From Salminus brasiliensis (Eukaryota > Chordata > Actinopteri > Characiformes > Bryconidae), in the NCBI RefSeq assembly GCF_030463535.1, contig NC_132893.1, positions 22,195,282 through 22,259,281 on the forward strand: a stretch of DNA of 64,000 bases. Reading direction: 5' to 3'. This document shows, one piece after another, positions 48,355 to 60,457 of the stretch; the first letter of the stretch is position 1; the number at the start of each line of letters is the position of its first letter. The notes under the pieces were generated by a model. The model ran no database searches. It saw only the letters and a list, made by a program, of their open reading frames with translations, and was not told the DNA's origin. Both the position numbers and the translations under genes were made by a program.

Positions 48355-48629
48355 TTAGAAGATGAGAAGTGTTGTGGAGCACCATATAACTTATATCCAC
48401 TGCCTTCCAAAGAAGAGGACCTGTATCTACGGTTAAAGGGGCTAAATTTAAAACATCCACTCAAATGTCCACACATTTGCTCTTACTATACCTGCCGGCC
48501 TCAACAAAATAGTAAGAGCACACACATGGACGTGTTGGAAATGAAGTGCCTTCAACCACAGACGCAGGTTCTCTTCTACTTTAACACAAAGGAGGAAGAA
48601 AGTCTTGAAAGTGGGCCTGGCAAGATAAG
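48355..48629 (+). other. Exon-like open segment, unassigned
   Basis: An open frame begins after a possible acceptor (TTTACTTTGTGTTAG at 48358) and ends at a consensus donor (GATAAG then GTGAGTAAG) near 48629. It reads EDEKCCGAPYNLYPLPSKEE, DLYLRLKGLNLKHPLKCPH, ICSYYTCRPQQNSKS and further, with no ATG at the start and six cysteines. I do not recognise it. No flanking exon was found. It could be a lineage-specific exon, a domesticated transposon piece, or chance. Confidence 0.2.
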
Positions 48630-49472
48630 GTGAGTAAGCTAATGTCTCTTCATCTGAAGACAGTAGGGGACATTCTAGCCTACATCCCATTGGTTAGTGT
48701 CCCCTCAGCTGTTTCTAACAGCTAGTTTAACAGTGTTTTAAGGAAAGACAGCTGGTGTAAGTGCAGTGTTTGTGGGGTAGAAGATTAGCCCGAATTCAAG
48801 GCTCCAATAAAAGAAACAGGACGTCAGGCAAAATGGAATGCCAAATCATGCTGCCCTGCTTGTGTTGGTGTAGACAGCTTCATTGACTATTAATGAGAGT
48901 GTTTCAGTTTTGTTGTTGATGCATGCTTGCGTCGCTTGCTGTTAGAAGTCACAGCTATCGCTGGTGATAACCAAACATGGTGTAATTAGATATCTGCCAT
49001 TTTGCTGCTTGTAGCTCATTTAACAATGACATTTTGTGCAAAGTGTAGATTCTAAACTTTTATGTGATCCCCCATTTATGTTTCTAAGTAGAGCAAGTGT
49101 TTTCATGTGATGTTCTTAATGCACACTGTCTTGTTCATTCAGTATTTTTGCCACATTTATTGGCTTAGTTAATGGCTTAGTTATGAATCTCCCCATCTTT
49201 GTGAGGAGCTTTTAGACTGACATCTTACCTGACAGCCTCAACAAAGTGGTTAGAGATGGATGTTTGGGTGGATGTTGTATAAATGTAGTGCTTTAGTGCT
49301 TAGTGCATAACTCAATACTGAGACAGGCAAAGAATTACAGATTGAAGGTGCTGATAAAAAATGTTAATCACCTGTAAATGTAGTTCACTTACTTACAGTA
49401 AGTACATCTGAAGAGTATAGCAAAAGGAAGTACTAGTAACAATTCAAAACTTTGAAGGTTGTCTCTGTGTGG
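48630..49472. other. Noncoding stretch
   Basis: No recognised feature. Confidence 0.4.
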
Positions 49473-49811
49473 AAACACTGGCTGCATCTCAGTTGTGTAC
49501 TACACACTAATACTGTAAGGTACAGACTATATATTAATCATACTAGTGCAGGTTTCACAGGCTGGTACAGTGACCTCTGCACTTGCACCGTTAGCTGCCA
49601 TATATTTTTGAAAAGTTGTCCCAAACGTGAGTAGCTCCTCCTTTTCCGTTCCGCATTGCAATGTGGGATAACAGTGTCCACGTTCACAAACTGACTGGTT
49701 CAGATTTTGAATATTTGAGGATACCCAACTTTGACTATCTATACTATATACTTTATACTCAAACTAGTTAGTATTAGTAATTCGTACACAGTTGGGACAA
49801 ACCCAGTGTTT
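49473..49811. mobile_element. MITE with terminal inverted repeats
   Basis: A 339-bp element starting AAACACTGGCTGCATCTCAG, TTGTGTACTAC, and ending GTACACAGTTGGGACAAACC, CAGTGTTT. The arms pair over about 30 bp with few mismatches. The interior is noncoding and includes ACTATATACTTTATAC-type words common in fish elements of this kind. Confidence 0.75.
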
Positions 49812-50519
49812 TCCTGAATGATACATGTCATGTTGGGTAGAAGGTGCATGCCAGCCTTTTCTCCTAAGTATTATAAAGATTGATTATGCGGGTGCCCTCA
49901 CTTTTTCAAGGGCGTCTGAATTTTCTTTTGTCCTCTTGAATATCTCACGATGGGATGTACATATACGTGCCTCATGCAGTGCAAATGAAGGGCAGAACTT
50001 TAATAAAGGATCTTATTAGAGACAGAACAAAGTAATGAGCTGAATAAGACAGCGCCTCCATTTGGTATTCCACTACTGCGTTTGGCAGTGTCAGGACACG
50101 GCAAATTGATATAAATAAAGGACAAAGGAAATATGGAACATCGTGACTAAAATATTATAACCCTACTTTATACATGAGGTGTGCTGTTGTTTTCCAACGC
50201 GAGTCCAGTTGAAGAAACAGAGGTAGTATGGAATTGGGGAACTTTTACGGAAAGGGCAATTCGAAACAAATTTTAGATTCTCTAACCTTGGTGGTGTGTG
50301 CTGGGTGGACCCCCTGCACCTCCACCCTGCAGAGAGAGTTGATTAAGCATCAAATGATGATTAGGTGAATGAAAAGATGTAGGCCTAATTACAAGCCCTG
50401 TCCATTGTGTGTGAGAGTGTTTTTGAGTTGGCATTGTGTTTGGAGCGAGGGGGGGGGGGGTCCTCGGGGGATCCAGACACACCCTTGACCGTCTACTTAT
50501 GACATCATCAAATTGTCAG
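49812..50519. other. Noncoding stretch
   Basis: Contains a 10-G run at 50451-50461. No gene. Confidence 0.4.
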
Positions 50520-50527
50520 GAATACAG

Positions 50528-50579
50528 AGAAGGAAAAGAAGAGAGAGAGGGAGAGAGAGAGAGGGAGAGAGAGAGAGAA
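50528..50579. repeat. (GA)n purine tract
   Basis: GAGAGAGAGG-type repeats of about 50 bp. Apparent Arg/Glu frame is an artefact. Confidence 0.9.
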
Positions 50580-51118
50580 TGGGATTTTGGGATACGCTAA
50601 ATTATAGTGGAGGGAAAGTTTACCTATTAGACCTTCTCTCCTCAGAAATCGACCTTCATTTGTTTGTTTCCAATGAAAATGTCCATGAAGCACAATTGAT
50701 TATTTTTCCTGGTGACTCCTTTGAGGAGATTAGACATGAGGGATAGGAAAAGGGAGAGTCAAAGAAAATAAGTGAAAAACAGGAGTTTGGAACAATGATT
50801 AAAAGATACAGAGACAATGGGACCTCGCAGCTACTGTGCAAAACCTGGTAGACTATCACAACTGCTTCCATCTGATAAACAGCATTAAAAGCTTTCATCT
50901 TTGCCAAATCATTCACTCACTTTAGATCTGAAACATCCACAGGTGTTTCAGTCCATCCTTCCGCTGTGAGTGAAGACTCAACAGAGTGGGTGTCACCGAT
51001 TTTGACACAGTTTTGTTGAAGTCAACAGATTTCCAGGTTTTTGTAGCAGTCAGGCTATTTTCACATGTCCTACCACATGTTCCTTGACGCTAACCAATCA
51101 GAGGATAAAGTACTCTCT
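50580..51118. other. Noncoding stretch
   Basis: No feature recognised. Confidence 0.4.
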
Positions 51119-51199
51119 GATGCACATGTAAAACTGCTTTGTGACGACAACAGTTGTAAAAAGCACTATACAAATAAATCTGACTTGACTTGACTTGAC
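51119..51199 (+). mobile_element. LINE/SINE 3' tail
   Basis: GTAAAACTGCTTTGTGACGA, then AGTTGTAAAAAGCACTATAC, AAATAAAT and a (CTTGA)n microsatellite. This is the characteristic 3' end shared by many fish CR1/L2-type LINEs and their SINE partners. Confidence 0.7.
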
Positions 51200-52519
51200 A
51201 TATGTAAATATGGTGAGGAGAGGGATGTTGCTGCAGCAGCTTGAGGCCTGATCCATTCGTATGCGAATATTTTACAATTGAGGTTATTGTCAGTGTTTTG
51301 GCATCTGACAATTGAGCTTTTTTCAGAACATCTCCTTGAGGTGGAGATTTATGATTTATTTCGAGATGTTGTAGTGTGGCCGGGGAAAATTAAGCTTTCT
51401 CGAAAACAATGATGTCACAAGGCATGCATGTTTCTGGCTGAATGTCAAATACTTCCTTACTTCTTATAAAGTCAACTACATACGCCATAAAACCTCAAAT
51501 TTCAAATTCAACATATGAATAAATAATTTCCTACATGATGGGATGTAACAAAAAATCACTGAATTAAAAACTTATTTTTTAGCAAAAAGGTATCACTAGT
51601 GTAAATTAGGCCTTCCAGCAGCACTCAAATTTAATGAAACATTTGAAGGTAAGAGAATCACCACTGAATTCATGTAGATGCGCATGTAGAAGTGTTACAG
51701 CTAACTACTGGATGCTGTGTTGTCTAAAGAAACTATTCTCACCAAGTTAAATTTTTCTTTGGCCAAAAAAAAAAAGATTTTTAATGTAGCAGAACCTTCA
51801 CACCAAGTGTGACATGGTTTTTTGCCTTCTGTGCTTTGTAAATGGGGCTAGAAACTCGCAGAAACGTTTCATTTTTCTTTTTATCTCCGCGTTCACTCTC
51901 TCTAATTTCTCTCCTCCACAAGGGAAGCTATAGTTTAAAAAGTGAGTAGAGGATCAGTCCTGTAGACTGATAATGTTGAAAAAAAAACCTTTTGGCCACA
52001 ATAAGCAGAGGTCTGTATAAAGAAAATTATCCGTAGAAATTCATAAAAAGCATACCTATTCAATTGTTAAGCACAGCATTGGCTTGTGTTGCAGCCAGTG
52101 GCACTGGGAACATTTCACTGGGCACAGTAATCAGGGATGACCAGGGAAGGCCAAACCTTTGTGTCACAGTAGTCATTTTATATTGTAGACACATTAAGAG
52201 TCTTGGCAAAAACCTGTAAATTTCACACACCTATGGTACTGTGCAAAAGTCAGAGCCCACCTTTAAAAATAGTAATTTACAGGGTTGGGAGGATTACTTT
52301 AAAAATTGATTTCTTTTATTCCATTCCATTCACATTACTTTTATATTACTTGTCTTTTTAAAGCCATATATTCAAATAAAGTCAAAAGAAAAACGGTAAA
52401 TTCACATCAAATTGTCCTGTGTGTCCTCATCAAATACCAAACCATCTCATGTCCACATCAATCTTGTGTCCTAATAAAGCAATCCTCCTGTCTACTACAT
52501 TATATAAACCATTATTGCT
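51200..52519. other. AT-rich noncoding block
   Basis: No exon. Short homopolymer A tracts only. Confidence 0.45.
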
Positions 52520-52610
52520 AGAAATCTCAGTTTTTGCACAGGCTGGGGACTGAACCCTGACCGTGTGCAAGGCAGTAGTGTTATTCACTACACTGCAGCC
52601 TATATACCAT
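52520..52610 (-). mobile_element. tRNA-derived SINE head
   Basis: The minus strand shows GCAGTGTAGTGAATAACAC (A-box region) and GGGTTCAGTCCCC at 52557-52545 (B box), with about 40 bp between them as in a tRNA. The body beyond is unclear. Confidence 0.6.
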
Positions 52611-53499
52611 GTTATACCAATAATTCAGTGTTTTTGCCTATATGAAAATGACACTTAACAGATAAAACATGTCAATGTAAGTTGTAACTTGTTTACTCAC
52701 TGTTATTGTTCCCAAACAAGCTGGTGCTCTAATGTCAGCTAATGGTTGAAGTACAGTATGTATGCACATGCATGAAATGAGGTGTTTTCTGTTTCTGAGA
52801 AACTGTAAGTGAGCTGGACAGACAGAATATCACATCAAGAAGCTGCCATTTCCTTTGATCACCATTATCCAGCCAACGTGCTAATGCCAGGGATCTCAGT
52901 GCCTTCTCTGTGAGACATCTGAGAGAGGTGATGGCAGTTTCCAGACTTTACCCAGAGGATGAGCAGCAGGATACAGAGCCTCACCAGCCTTCCCCTTCAT
53001 TTATTTAACTAATAAAAGAGTCTATTGCCTTTTTGTCTCTCCTCTAATTGCTACCTAGCTCTGGGAAGATGGGGTATTAGGGGGGTAAGGGGTTGGGGTG
53101 GCGAGAGGGGGGTTGGAGGTTTGTTAAGCTGGCTCTCTTCTTTCTTTCGTCCCCTGAGGAGATTTCAGAAGGGCAGCAAAACGGACATTAAAATGGAAAA
53201 CAGGAAAAACGGAATGAGGACCACATTTTTACTTTTTGTTTGTGCTAAAAGTGAAAAAAGTGCTTGTGAAACCTAGGCATATTGCTTGGTCATTAAGCAA
53301 AAGACTTGAATTATTCTGTAAATATTATGAAACTAAAATGATCTAGAAAATTAATAAGCTGATGAACTAAAAAGGTGGTGCTGAGCAGGCTTTTTCGCAT
53401 TCCATATTTGTTAAGCCTTATTCTCTTGGTATGTAAAGTTACCATTTCTGAGATTATTATTAGGTTTCATCAACAAACATCAACAATATATTATCTGCA
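52611..53499. other. Noncoding stretch
   Basis: 53060-53120 is G-rich. No exon recognised. Confidence 0.4.
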
Positions 53500-54490
53500 T
53501 GTTTACTTTCTTATGTAAAGTTTCAGGAGCCTCTCTTTCACCGAATTTGCTCCAAGGGTACGCTTGCCAAAGCTCGCTTCATCAGTGCTCAATGAAACTT
53601 CTCGCCAAATCGAATGACAAAACATACGGGTTCAAACACACGTATCATTTGCTAAAATCACTGGAGGGCTCTTCATCGTCTGTGGAGCAACTTCTAATTT
53701 TCCAGAGCCTGATCACTGTGGACACAGTTAACCAAGCGAGTCTCCATTCAGCGCTGGCACCAGGGAGGGGTTCAAAAAAAAAAAAAAATGAGCAAAATAA
53801 ATTGAGAAGGAGAAGGATGACAATGAGTCCAGCTCATTGTGCAGTCTGTTAATCATTCCCCTTGCCCCTCTGGCTTCAATAAAAGGAGTATAAAAGAGAA
53901 TAAAAGAACAATTTGGGCTGCCCCAGCTGTGAATGCCCTGCCTATCAGCGCACACAATGCCTGAGTGGCGGCTGCCGTAATTCAGCGTGTGATCTCGGAA
54001 ACGCCCCCCATCTCCCCACCGTCTTTGTTTAAGTCGCCCGTCGGTGGGGCGTCCGCGTGGCCAGATGGGGAAATCCATAATGCAGAGTAGGGATGAAGAC
54101 AATCCCCTCCATCCATTCCTCCTTCCCTCCCTCCCTCCTCCGCTTACCCCATCCCAGCCTTGCAAACCGGCCCATTACAGACCAATGGGGGCTCCCTCTC
54201 GGCTAATTAAGCGCAGCTTTGCTAGCACTGGGCGCTATGGGTTAGCGATCCCCGATGAGGCTCTAGCACCTGGGGATGCTACCTGTTACACACCCTGGTC
54301 ATCAGCCCCGCGGAGGGAGGCGCAGCTGCCACGGGCCGGTCCGGGCCAAGCCTGCCTGGTGATGCATGGTGCCTGTATACGATTTGTCTACACTGTTGTC
54401 TTAGCGGGCGCTGTGGGCGGTTTGATGTCTTTGTGTGCACAGAAAAACATTTTGTCCAATAATGAGAGCACCTTTGTTGGCGCACTATGA
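53500..54490. promoter_or_regulatory. Largest candidate cis-regulatory block
   Basis: Nearly 1 kb of repeat-free, CpG-retaining, GC-moderate sequence apart from an A13 run at 53774. It includes GGCTAATTAAGCGCAGC (homeodomain core) and CCGTAATTCAGCGTGTGATC. Open frames of 117-148 codons exist on both strands but are Pro/Ser-rich, overlapping and domainless. Composition resembles a developmental enhancer cluster. Conservation is untested. Confidence 0.35.
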
Positions 54491-54772
54491 GCTTCAGCGT
54501 GCCTCCTGGAAGGTATTATTACACTTTAAGCAAAAGGGGTTCTGTACAATACTGAAATCTATCTATAAGATGTTCTTGTATTTGAAGAACCATTTAACCA
54601 GGCAATGAGAACACTGAAGAGTGTTGTTGCTGGGTCATGGCATAGAACCTCTTACTTTCACCTACTCTTAAGGTGTGCTATAAACACTATCCATTGCTAC
54701 CGCCGTCATATCAACACCTTGTGACACTTTGCATTTTCTCAGTTGATCATCTTTACATATTTTGTCCAAATG
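54491..54772. other. Short noncoding spacer
   Basis: 54515-54600 contains GGGGTTCTGTACA and GAAGAACCATTTAACCAGGC, a decayed copy of the 'AAGAACC' MITE family. Confidence 0.4.
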
Positions 54773-55195
54773 TTCGTAGACACACCTTCTAATGAATGCA
54801 TTCAGCTACTTTAAGATGCATTAATCGCTGACACAGATGTGCAAATGCACACACCCAGCTTGTCTAGTCACTGTAGAAAAGTCTTGTCAATCACATAGGA
54901 CTCCATGCCTAATGCCAGCCATTAACTAAAGGGACTTAAAGCCCCCCCAGCACTGAGCTGTGAAGCAGTGGAACAGTGTTCTCTGAAACGATGCTTGGTG
55001 CTCCATCCAATACTAGTGGGATGAGCTGGGGAGTTGGGGATGAGGTGGGGTGGGTGATCATTCCACATCCTGACCTCACTAACGCTCTTATTGCTGAATG
55101 CAGTCAGGTCTCTACAGCATCTTTTTTAATATCCTTGATTTCAGAGAAAAAAATCGCATGAGCAGGTGTCCCAGTACTTTTGTCCATATAGTGTA
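54773..55195 (-). mobile_element. Non-autonomous Tc1-like MITE, copy C (most complete)
   Basis: Reverse orientation relative to copies A and B. Starts GTCCAAATGTTCGTAGACAC and ends GTGTCCCAGTACTTTTGTCC, ATATAGTGTA, so both terminal regions are present. Internal blocks CAGCTACTTTAAG, CACACCCAGCTTGTCTAGTC, TTAAAGCCCCCCC and GATTTCAGAGAAA match the other copies. Confidence 0.75.
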
Positions 55196-55769
55196 CACAA
55201 ATACCCTCACAATTGATGTTCCTTTACAGAACCCTTTTTGTAAATGAGCCATGTGAGTGAGTTACATTTTACATGTTTAAAGAACCTACGCCTAATGTAA
55301 AGGCTTTATATTGACTGATTGGTTGTTTTCCTACACCTCCAAGTCTTGGACCATCCAGGGAGAATTATTGTGAGAGTAATTTTTACTGAATTAACATTTT
55401 ATAATGAATGTACATTAAAGGTAAGCACATTGTATCTCTTTCTGTAAAGCTACCATTCCAGAGACACAAGGTGGATTTTAACCAGTGATGAATTGCAAAA
55501 TAGTGAGGTTAGGACATGAATTATTCTTTTGTCCCCATTTCAGTTCACTCATACAAATGCAATTGGCAGAGATTACATGTCACCTTGATGTGATTTCACA
55601 GCTTCTCATAGTTGCCGGGAGTCTCCCTGCTATATGTTGAGCCATCAATATTTCAAGAACAATAGACTAGAGAGCTGAGATCTGAAGCACTGAAAGAGAG
55701 TCAATGCAGCATTTCATATAGAGAAAATTGCTTTGTAAGTAGTGTCACTCAATACTCTAAACCCACAAT
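55196..55769. other. Noncoding stretch
   Basis: 55228-55310 (CAGAACCCTTTTTGTAAATG, AAAGAACCTACGCC) is another 'AAGAACC' MITE fragment. Confidence 0.4.
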
Positions 55770-56060
55770 GGTGTCAGATTGGTACGGGGAATGAGCCGAG
55801 CTCCTTGTCTAAGGGACTTGGTGGGACCTGCATTGATTTTCCACAAGGTTAATACACCTTCAGACAACGTCTGTGTTTCTCTGAAAGTTGCTGAATGTCA
55901 CGTTCCCCTGAGCGAAGCCGATCGCCCGGCTCTTCTCCTCTACCTTTCTCACGGTGGAGCTAACAAATAATTCATCTTTCCTTAACAATCAATACGGAGC
56001 ACTCTTTTATCACGCCACTCTCTCTTTCTAGTCTTGATTGAGATGAAACGTGTTCTTGTC
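55770..56060. promoter_or_regulatory. Candidate cis-regulatory block
   Basis: Repeat-free with retained CpGs (GAGCGAAGCCGATCGCCCGG) and AACAAATAATTCATC-type words. Composition-based call. Confidence 0.3.
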
Positions 56061-56666
56061 AGGTTCAGACACTCTGATTGTTGGAAAGTGAGACGCTGCT
56101 TTAAGGGCCTCAGGTCCTTTCAAGTCTGGAATGCTGAAGCGATGTTCTAGTACATTCAGATGCTCAAAAGATCGGGCTTGAGGCCCCAGAACAGACACCT
56201 ACGTGAAGCAGACATGGTCTGTGGGTTTTTTAAATTAGCACCCTGTTTTAGTTGGGGGTGCTCTATGCATATTTAAATAAGCCCTTTGCATGTTCTTTTG
56301 CAGATTAGCTCTTTATATTTAAAAAAATGAATTTTAAAAAGGGGGAATCAAGGGAATCAAGGTGAAAAATGCATGGAAATGCAAATCTCAGAGGAGGAGG
56401 AACAAGAGAGGCGTGTTTTGTAAGTTAACACGCGTGGGGTCACGGCTAATTGTGGCTTTGTTGTGCGATTATGCCAAGTTTGCTCAGGCTTTATGGAGAG
56501 TTAGCATTGTTGACTAAGGCAGGGGGTTCATTTGACTCCTCAGCCTCTTAGGCTGGAGTGTACCCCTGGCCTCCAGAGGATGGCCGGTCCCCTGGTACCC
56601 CAGCATATTGCCCCTGTCACCTCGGCCTGCCTCCCTGAATCTCTGTCCACAAAAGAAGAATTAGCA

Positions 56667-57078
56667 TGTTAGCCTGTCAGCATTAGCGTGTAAATGGGGA
56701 GTTGTGATGCAATGTTTGCTTTGCGGTGTCCCAGAGAGGCAGCTACTTTGCCGAGAGCCAAGATAGACTTCAAGCGGCAGACTCACCAAAGTGGGCAGTC
56801 TGCTCTGGACTCTCCTGTGGTGTCCATATGGGGTTTGATCAAGAAGTAAGGTGTCAATTATACAGTAGCCTCTGCGCATCTCTGTCAACATGTTAGCATG
56901 TCAACATTCGTGTGTGAATTAGGAGATGTGACACAATGTTTACCCAGTGGTCTTTCAAAGAGATCGCTGGTTTGTCAGGAAATCCAAAAGGGACTTGAAG
57001 CTCTGGACATTCTGCTCTGGGACGCTCCTGTGGGGTCCATAGGGTTCGATCAAGAGGTAAAGCTCCAATTATGCAACT
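56667..57078. repeat. Diverged 224-bp tandem duplication
   Basis: Units begin TGTTAGCCTGTCAGCATTAG at 56667 and TGTTAGCATGTCAACATTCG at 56891. They agree through GTGATGCAATGTTT/GTGACACAATGTTT, GACTTCAAGC/GACTTGAAGC, TCTGCTCTGG, and GTCCATATGGGGTTTGATCA/GTCCATAGGGTTCGATCA, and end in TCAATTATAC/CCAATTATGC. Unassigned open frames span both units on each strand. Confidence 0.75.
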
Positions 57079-57470
57079 TGGCATATGGGCAGTGCGATCT
57101 AATGACAAAAGAGACCAAATGCTTAGCAGGCAAAGGTCAGAGTCAGTTTGTGGCAGTGCCAAAAAGGCCCAATTACAGGAAGAGCTTTACTCTGCTGGAG
57201 CCTCCACATCCAGCTGTGGGAGTGGAACTGTGCACCTGCACAGCCGGTCTGTTGGAAAACGCACACATGTCCCATGTGTACTTGATTATGTCCTGGCAGT
57301 CAAAGAGAATTGCATGAATCCTTATTGTAATGATCAGATACAGAACACAAATCAAATGACAAAACAAAAAACCCCAGACAACTAAGAGGGTCTGGAAGTA
57401 TTTAATAGGCCCTCCTTAGGCTTGATTGCTGTTTCACACTACTTTTGCCATATTTACAAGTTTTCATTAA

Positions 57471-57512
<42 letters not shown>

Positions 57513-59913
57513 TGCCTCCCATACATTCTTCACTGCTGTCTATAGACCTACCATTGTTACTAAACATTTCCACACCCTGTGCAGAAATGTATTCTGGAAT
57601 ATCAATCATGTAATCTGACCTAGGATGTCCAAACTTTTGACTTTTTCATATCTACAGTAATATAGAATTTCGAAACCTAACCCTAACTATTTATTTATTT
57701 TATCAAATTCAGAACATTGTGTCCCAATGTCTGAAAAGCAACGCATGTACACACACACACCCACAAACTCAAACACCTGCACTCTGGGTACCTTGAGACC
57801 ACCAGCCAGTCTGTTGGTCCTCCTGCCTCCCAGCTACAAGCTGCTGTCTGTGAAAACACACACAAATACACTCTCTGTCCCTGTCTCTGGACCCAGAGGG
57901 GACACTCTGAGCAGCAGTATCACATCAGTCTGGGGCACAGCTGTGGCAGAAGGCCCTTGCACATCTTGGCACGCTGGAGCTGATCGTACCCTCTCAGCTG
58001 AGGGTCTATTGAGAGTCCCCTCTGCCACACCCCAAATCCATCAAACCCATTTCTACATCTGGCACCATGGACAGAGTGGCATATGTGTATGCATTTATGT
58101 TGGCCTGCAGTGTGTGAGCAAACATGCCAATGTAACCACCAATCATTCTTCTAATTCATCTACAGCTTAAAATGTGTGTTTGAGGCTGAAAGGACCTGCA
58201 TATTTACATTGGATCGGGATCAGATTCCGTCCGTCATAGCTTATTTCTGTCCGTAAATGGTTTTCAGTCCCTGCAAATCTGGTAAACTAAACAGATACTG
58301 AATAACTAAATCTTTTTTAGTCTTTTTTATTTAGAAGAAATGCTTTTAAAAGACCAAAATCTGACATTCTCCAACATCTAAATACAAGTTGTCATTACTC
58401 ACAGATGATTTTGCAAAAGATCTTGCATTTTCCTGGTGGAAAAGTACAAGGCGGCAATCCATGGAGCAGAAACAGAAGAAGCGTTTGGCCAAATGAACAG
58501 GGAAAACAGTTGACGGCTATCCTGACCACCTTACACCAAACAATCAAGATGATGGGAGCATGCCGCAACTCTAGCAAGACTCTAGCAAGTAATTTTATTC
58601 AAACATTGAAATTTGCCTGCGCCAGTGAGTCTTGCTTCCACTATACGGGAAAACGTACCTCTTCAGGAAGTACATCTTTTGCACTCCTTTGCATTTTTTC
58701 ATTATGTCACTTGATTGTGTCACCATTTCTAATGCGTATTAGCATTTGATTAAGTTAAGAGAGCTGCGATTAATTTATGCTCCTCAAGGTCTACACTTCT
58801 ATGCATTTACCTAGTTTAGTTAACTACTTTATTATGGCTCTTCTCTCTTAGGTTGTAGTGTGGCACTCTGAAATCACTCAGATTGTGGCATTGTTGAGGT
58901 CTGCCAGAAGACCAGTGTGTGAACAGAATTTTATGTTGCATGGCAACATAATGTTTTGTGATGTGAAATCATTAATTGAATAATAAATTTAATAAAATTC
59001 ATTACATTTGATTTCGGATAGCATTTAAGTCCGAGCTCACTTTTGAGTTGTGTGAGCCCAAGCTTTTAGGTTTTATGGGTGTCAAGTCTTGACTCTTTCA
59101 TATAGATTTAGGTTTAGTCTCATTATTAGCTGCACACTTTTTATTATACAAAAATACCCCCCTTACTAGAAACCCATTAGATCCATCATGATAGTGATTC
59201 TGTCCTTCAGTCTGAGAACGGGAGTACTACAACTTCAGAACTGGAGTATTACACTGGAGTACATAGTGGTGTTTAAAGGAAAGAGACTAAATGACTTTAT
59301 TAGTTCGCCTGTTCATTAGCCTTGGGTGGTTAGCCTGTATTTGTTTAACGACTACCCAGGTAGCGAGCATTACAGTAAAACCACCTGAGGTTTTAGTATG
59401 TGTTAAGGCAATGTAACCTGTAACTCACTGAAAATGTAGCTAGATTAGTCAACACCTTCAGCTAAATTGGCTATTAGGCTAGCTAGCATACAATACAAAC
59501 AAAATTAGCTAATCTTTTCCAATTAGTTTAGACTTGGTTTCAAACTAAAAACCTCTTGACAGACCAGGTCAAGAGAGAGGGCAGAGTTTATCAAACTATA
59601 TTTGGGTTGCAACCTAATTTTAACCCCCGATTTAAGCTGTAAACTCTTCTGTACAGTGTGGCAGTGAGAAACCATTAGAAGATGGCCAGAAGCTTCCCTT
59701 CTCCATAAGAGCTTACTTATGGACTTCTTCACTGCCACTGTCAGAAGCACACAAAGGAGCACCGCTGGGAGCAAAGTTCAATGCAATCAATCTCTCACAC
59801 AGAAACCACAAATTACTATCTCTGGCAGCTCCATTATGGAGAACAAGTCGAATAGTCTTTTAAGGAAACAAAGACAATTTCCCTTCATTGCTTTCCAGGC
59901 ATGCAAAGTTTAG
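57079..59913. other. Noncoding block
   Basis: 57472-57510 is a (TA)n microsatellite. 57620-57650 (GGATGTCCAAACTTTTGAC) resembles a Tc1-family end. 57725-58170 has a 147-codon plus frame and 58405-58749 a 114-codon plus frame, neither with known domains. 58975-59010 is AT-rich. No exon is supported. Confidence 0.4.
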
Positions 59914-60129
59914 TCAATGAGAGGGGTTCTCTCTGTCATTGGGCCTTAATTGAGTTGGACTAATTGTTGTGGTTATCGGGGTGAAAGTGGAGAAGCACAG
60001 CGATGAGAGTTCGATTTGGATGCTGTTCTCCGGCAGGTAGAAGAAAACACTAGGGTCTCCGCTGTGGTATTGATTTGTGTCCTTGGTGCTGTAGTTGTAG
60101 TGTGACAGTTTGGAACCACTTTTACTCAT
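59914..60129 (-). CDS. Uncharacterised 71-codon ORF
   Basis: An ATG at 60129 in good context (CAACCATGA) opens MSKSGSKLSHYNYSTKDTNQ, YHSGDPSVFFYLPENSIQIE, LSSLCFSTFTPITTTI and a polar tail, ending at 59914. CpGs are retained and residue use looks protein-like, without low-complexity repeats. I recognise no family, and no splice sites or neighbours support it. It may equally be a regulatory element read as protein. Confidence 0.2.
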   Translation of the reverse strand: MSKSGSKLSHYNYSTKDTNQYHSGDPSVFFYLPENSIQIELSSLCFSTFTPITTTISPTQLRPNDRENPSH

Positions 60130-60457
60130 GGTTGCTTGGGCTGGTGGCCAAGATGGAAATTCTTACACACAGTTGATAACTAAGTTCTATACTATACATA
60201 TTTTAAATGATATAATGCACAGATATTATTACAGCAGTTCAATAGTAAATTAAATGCAAAAGATCCCCACTTCTGAAGTAATTGAATGCTGCACATTTTA
60301 GAGCTTTCCCTACCCCAGTGCACCTGAGTCAACTTATCAGGTCATTAACAAGCTCTTTATGTCCTGACTAGGGTGTGTGAGAGCAGAAAGAACATTAAAA
60401 TATGCAGTGCAGGGATATTCCAGGATCATGGGTTGGGATAACACTGTTGTAGACATG
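60130..60457. other. Noncoding stretch
   Basis: AT-rich, no feature. Confidence 0.4.

Noticed and set aside
54044..54490. 148-codon plus-strand ORF
   Set aside because: Pro-rich, no domain, overlapped by equally long frames on the other strand; explained by GC-rich noncoding sequence.
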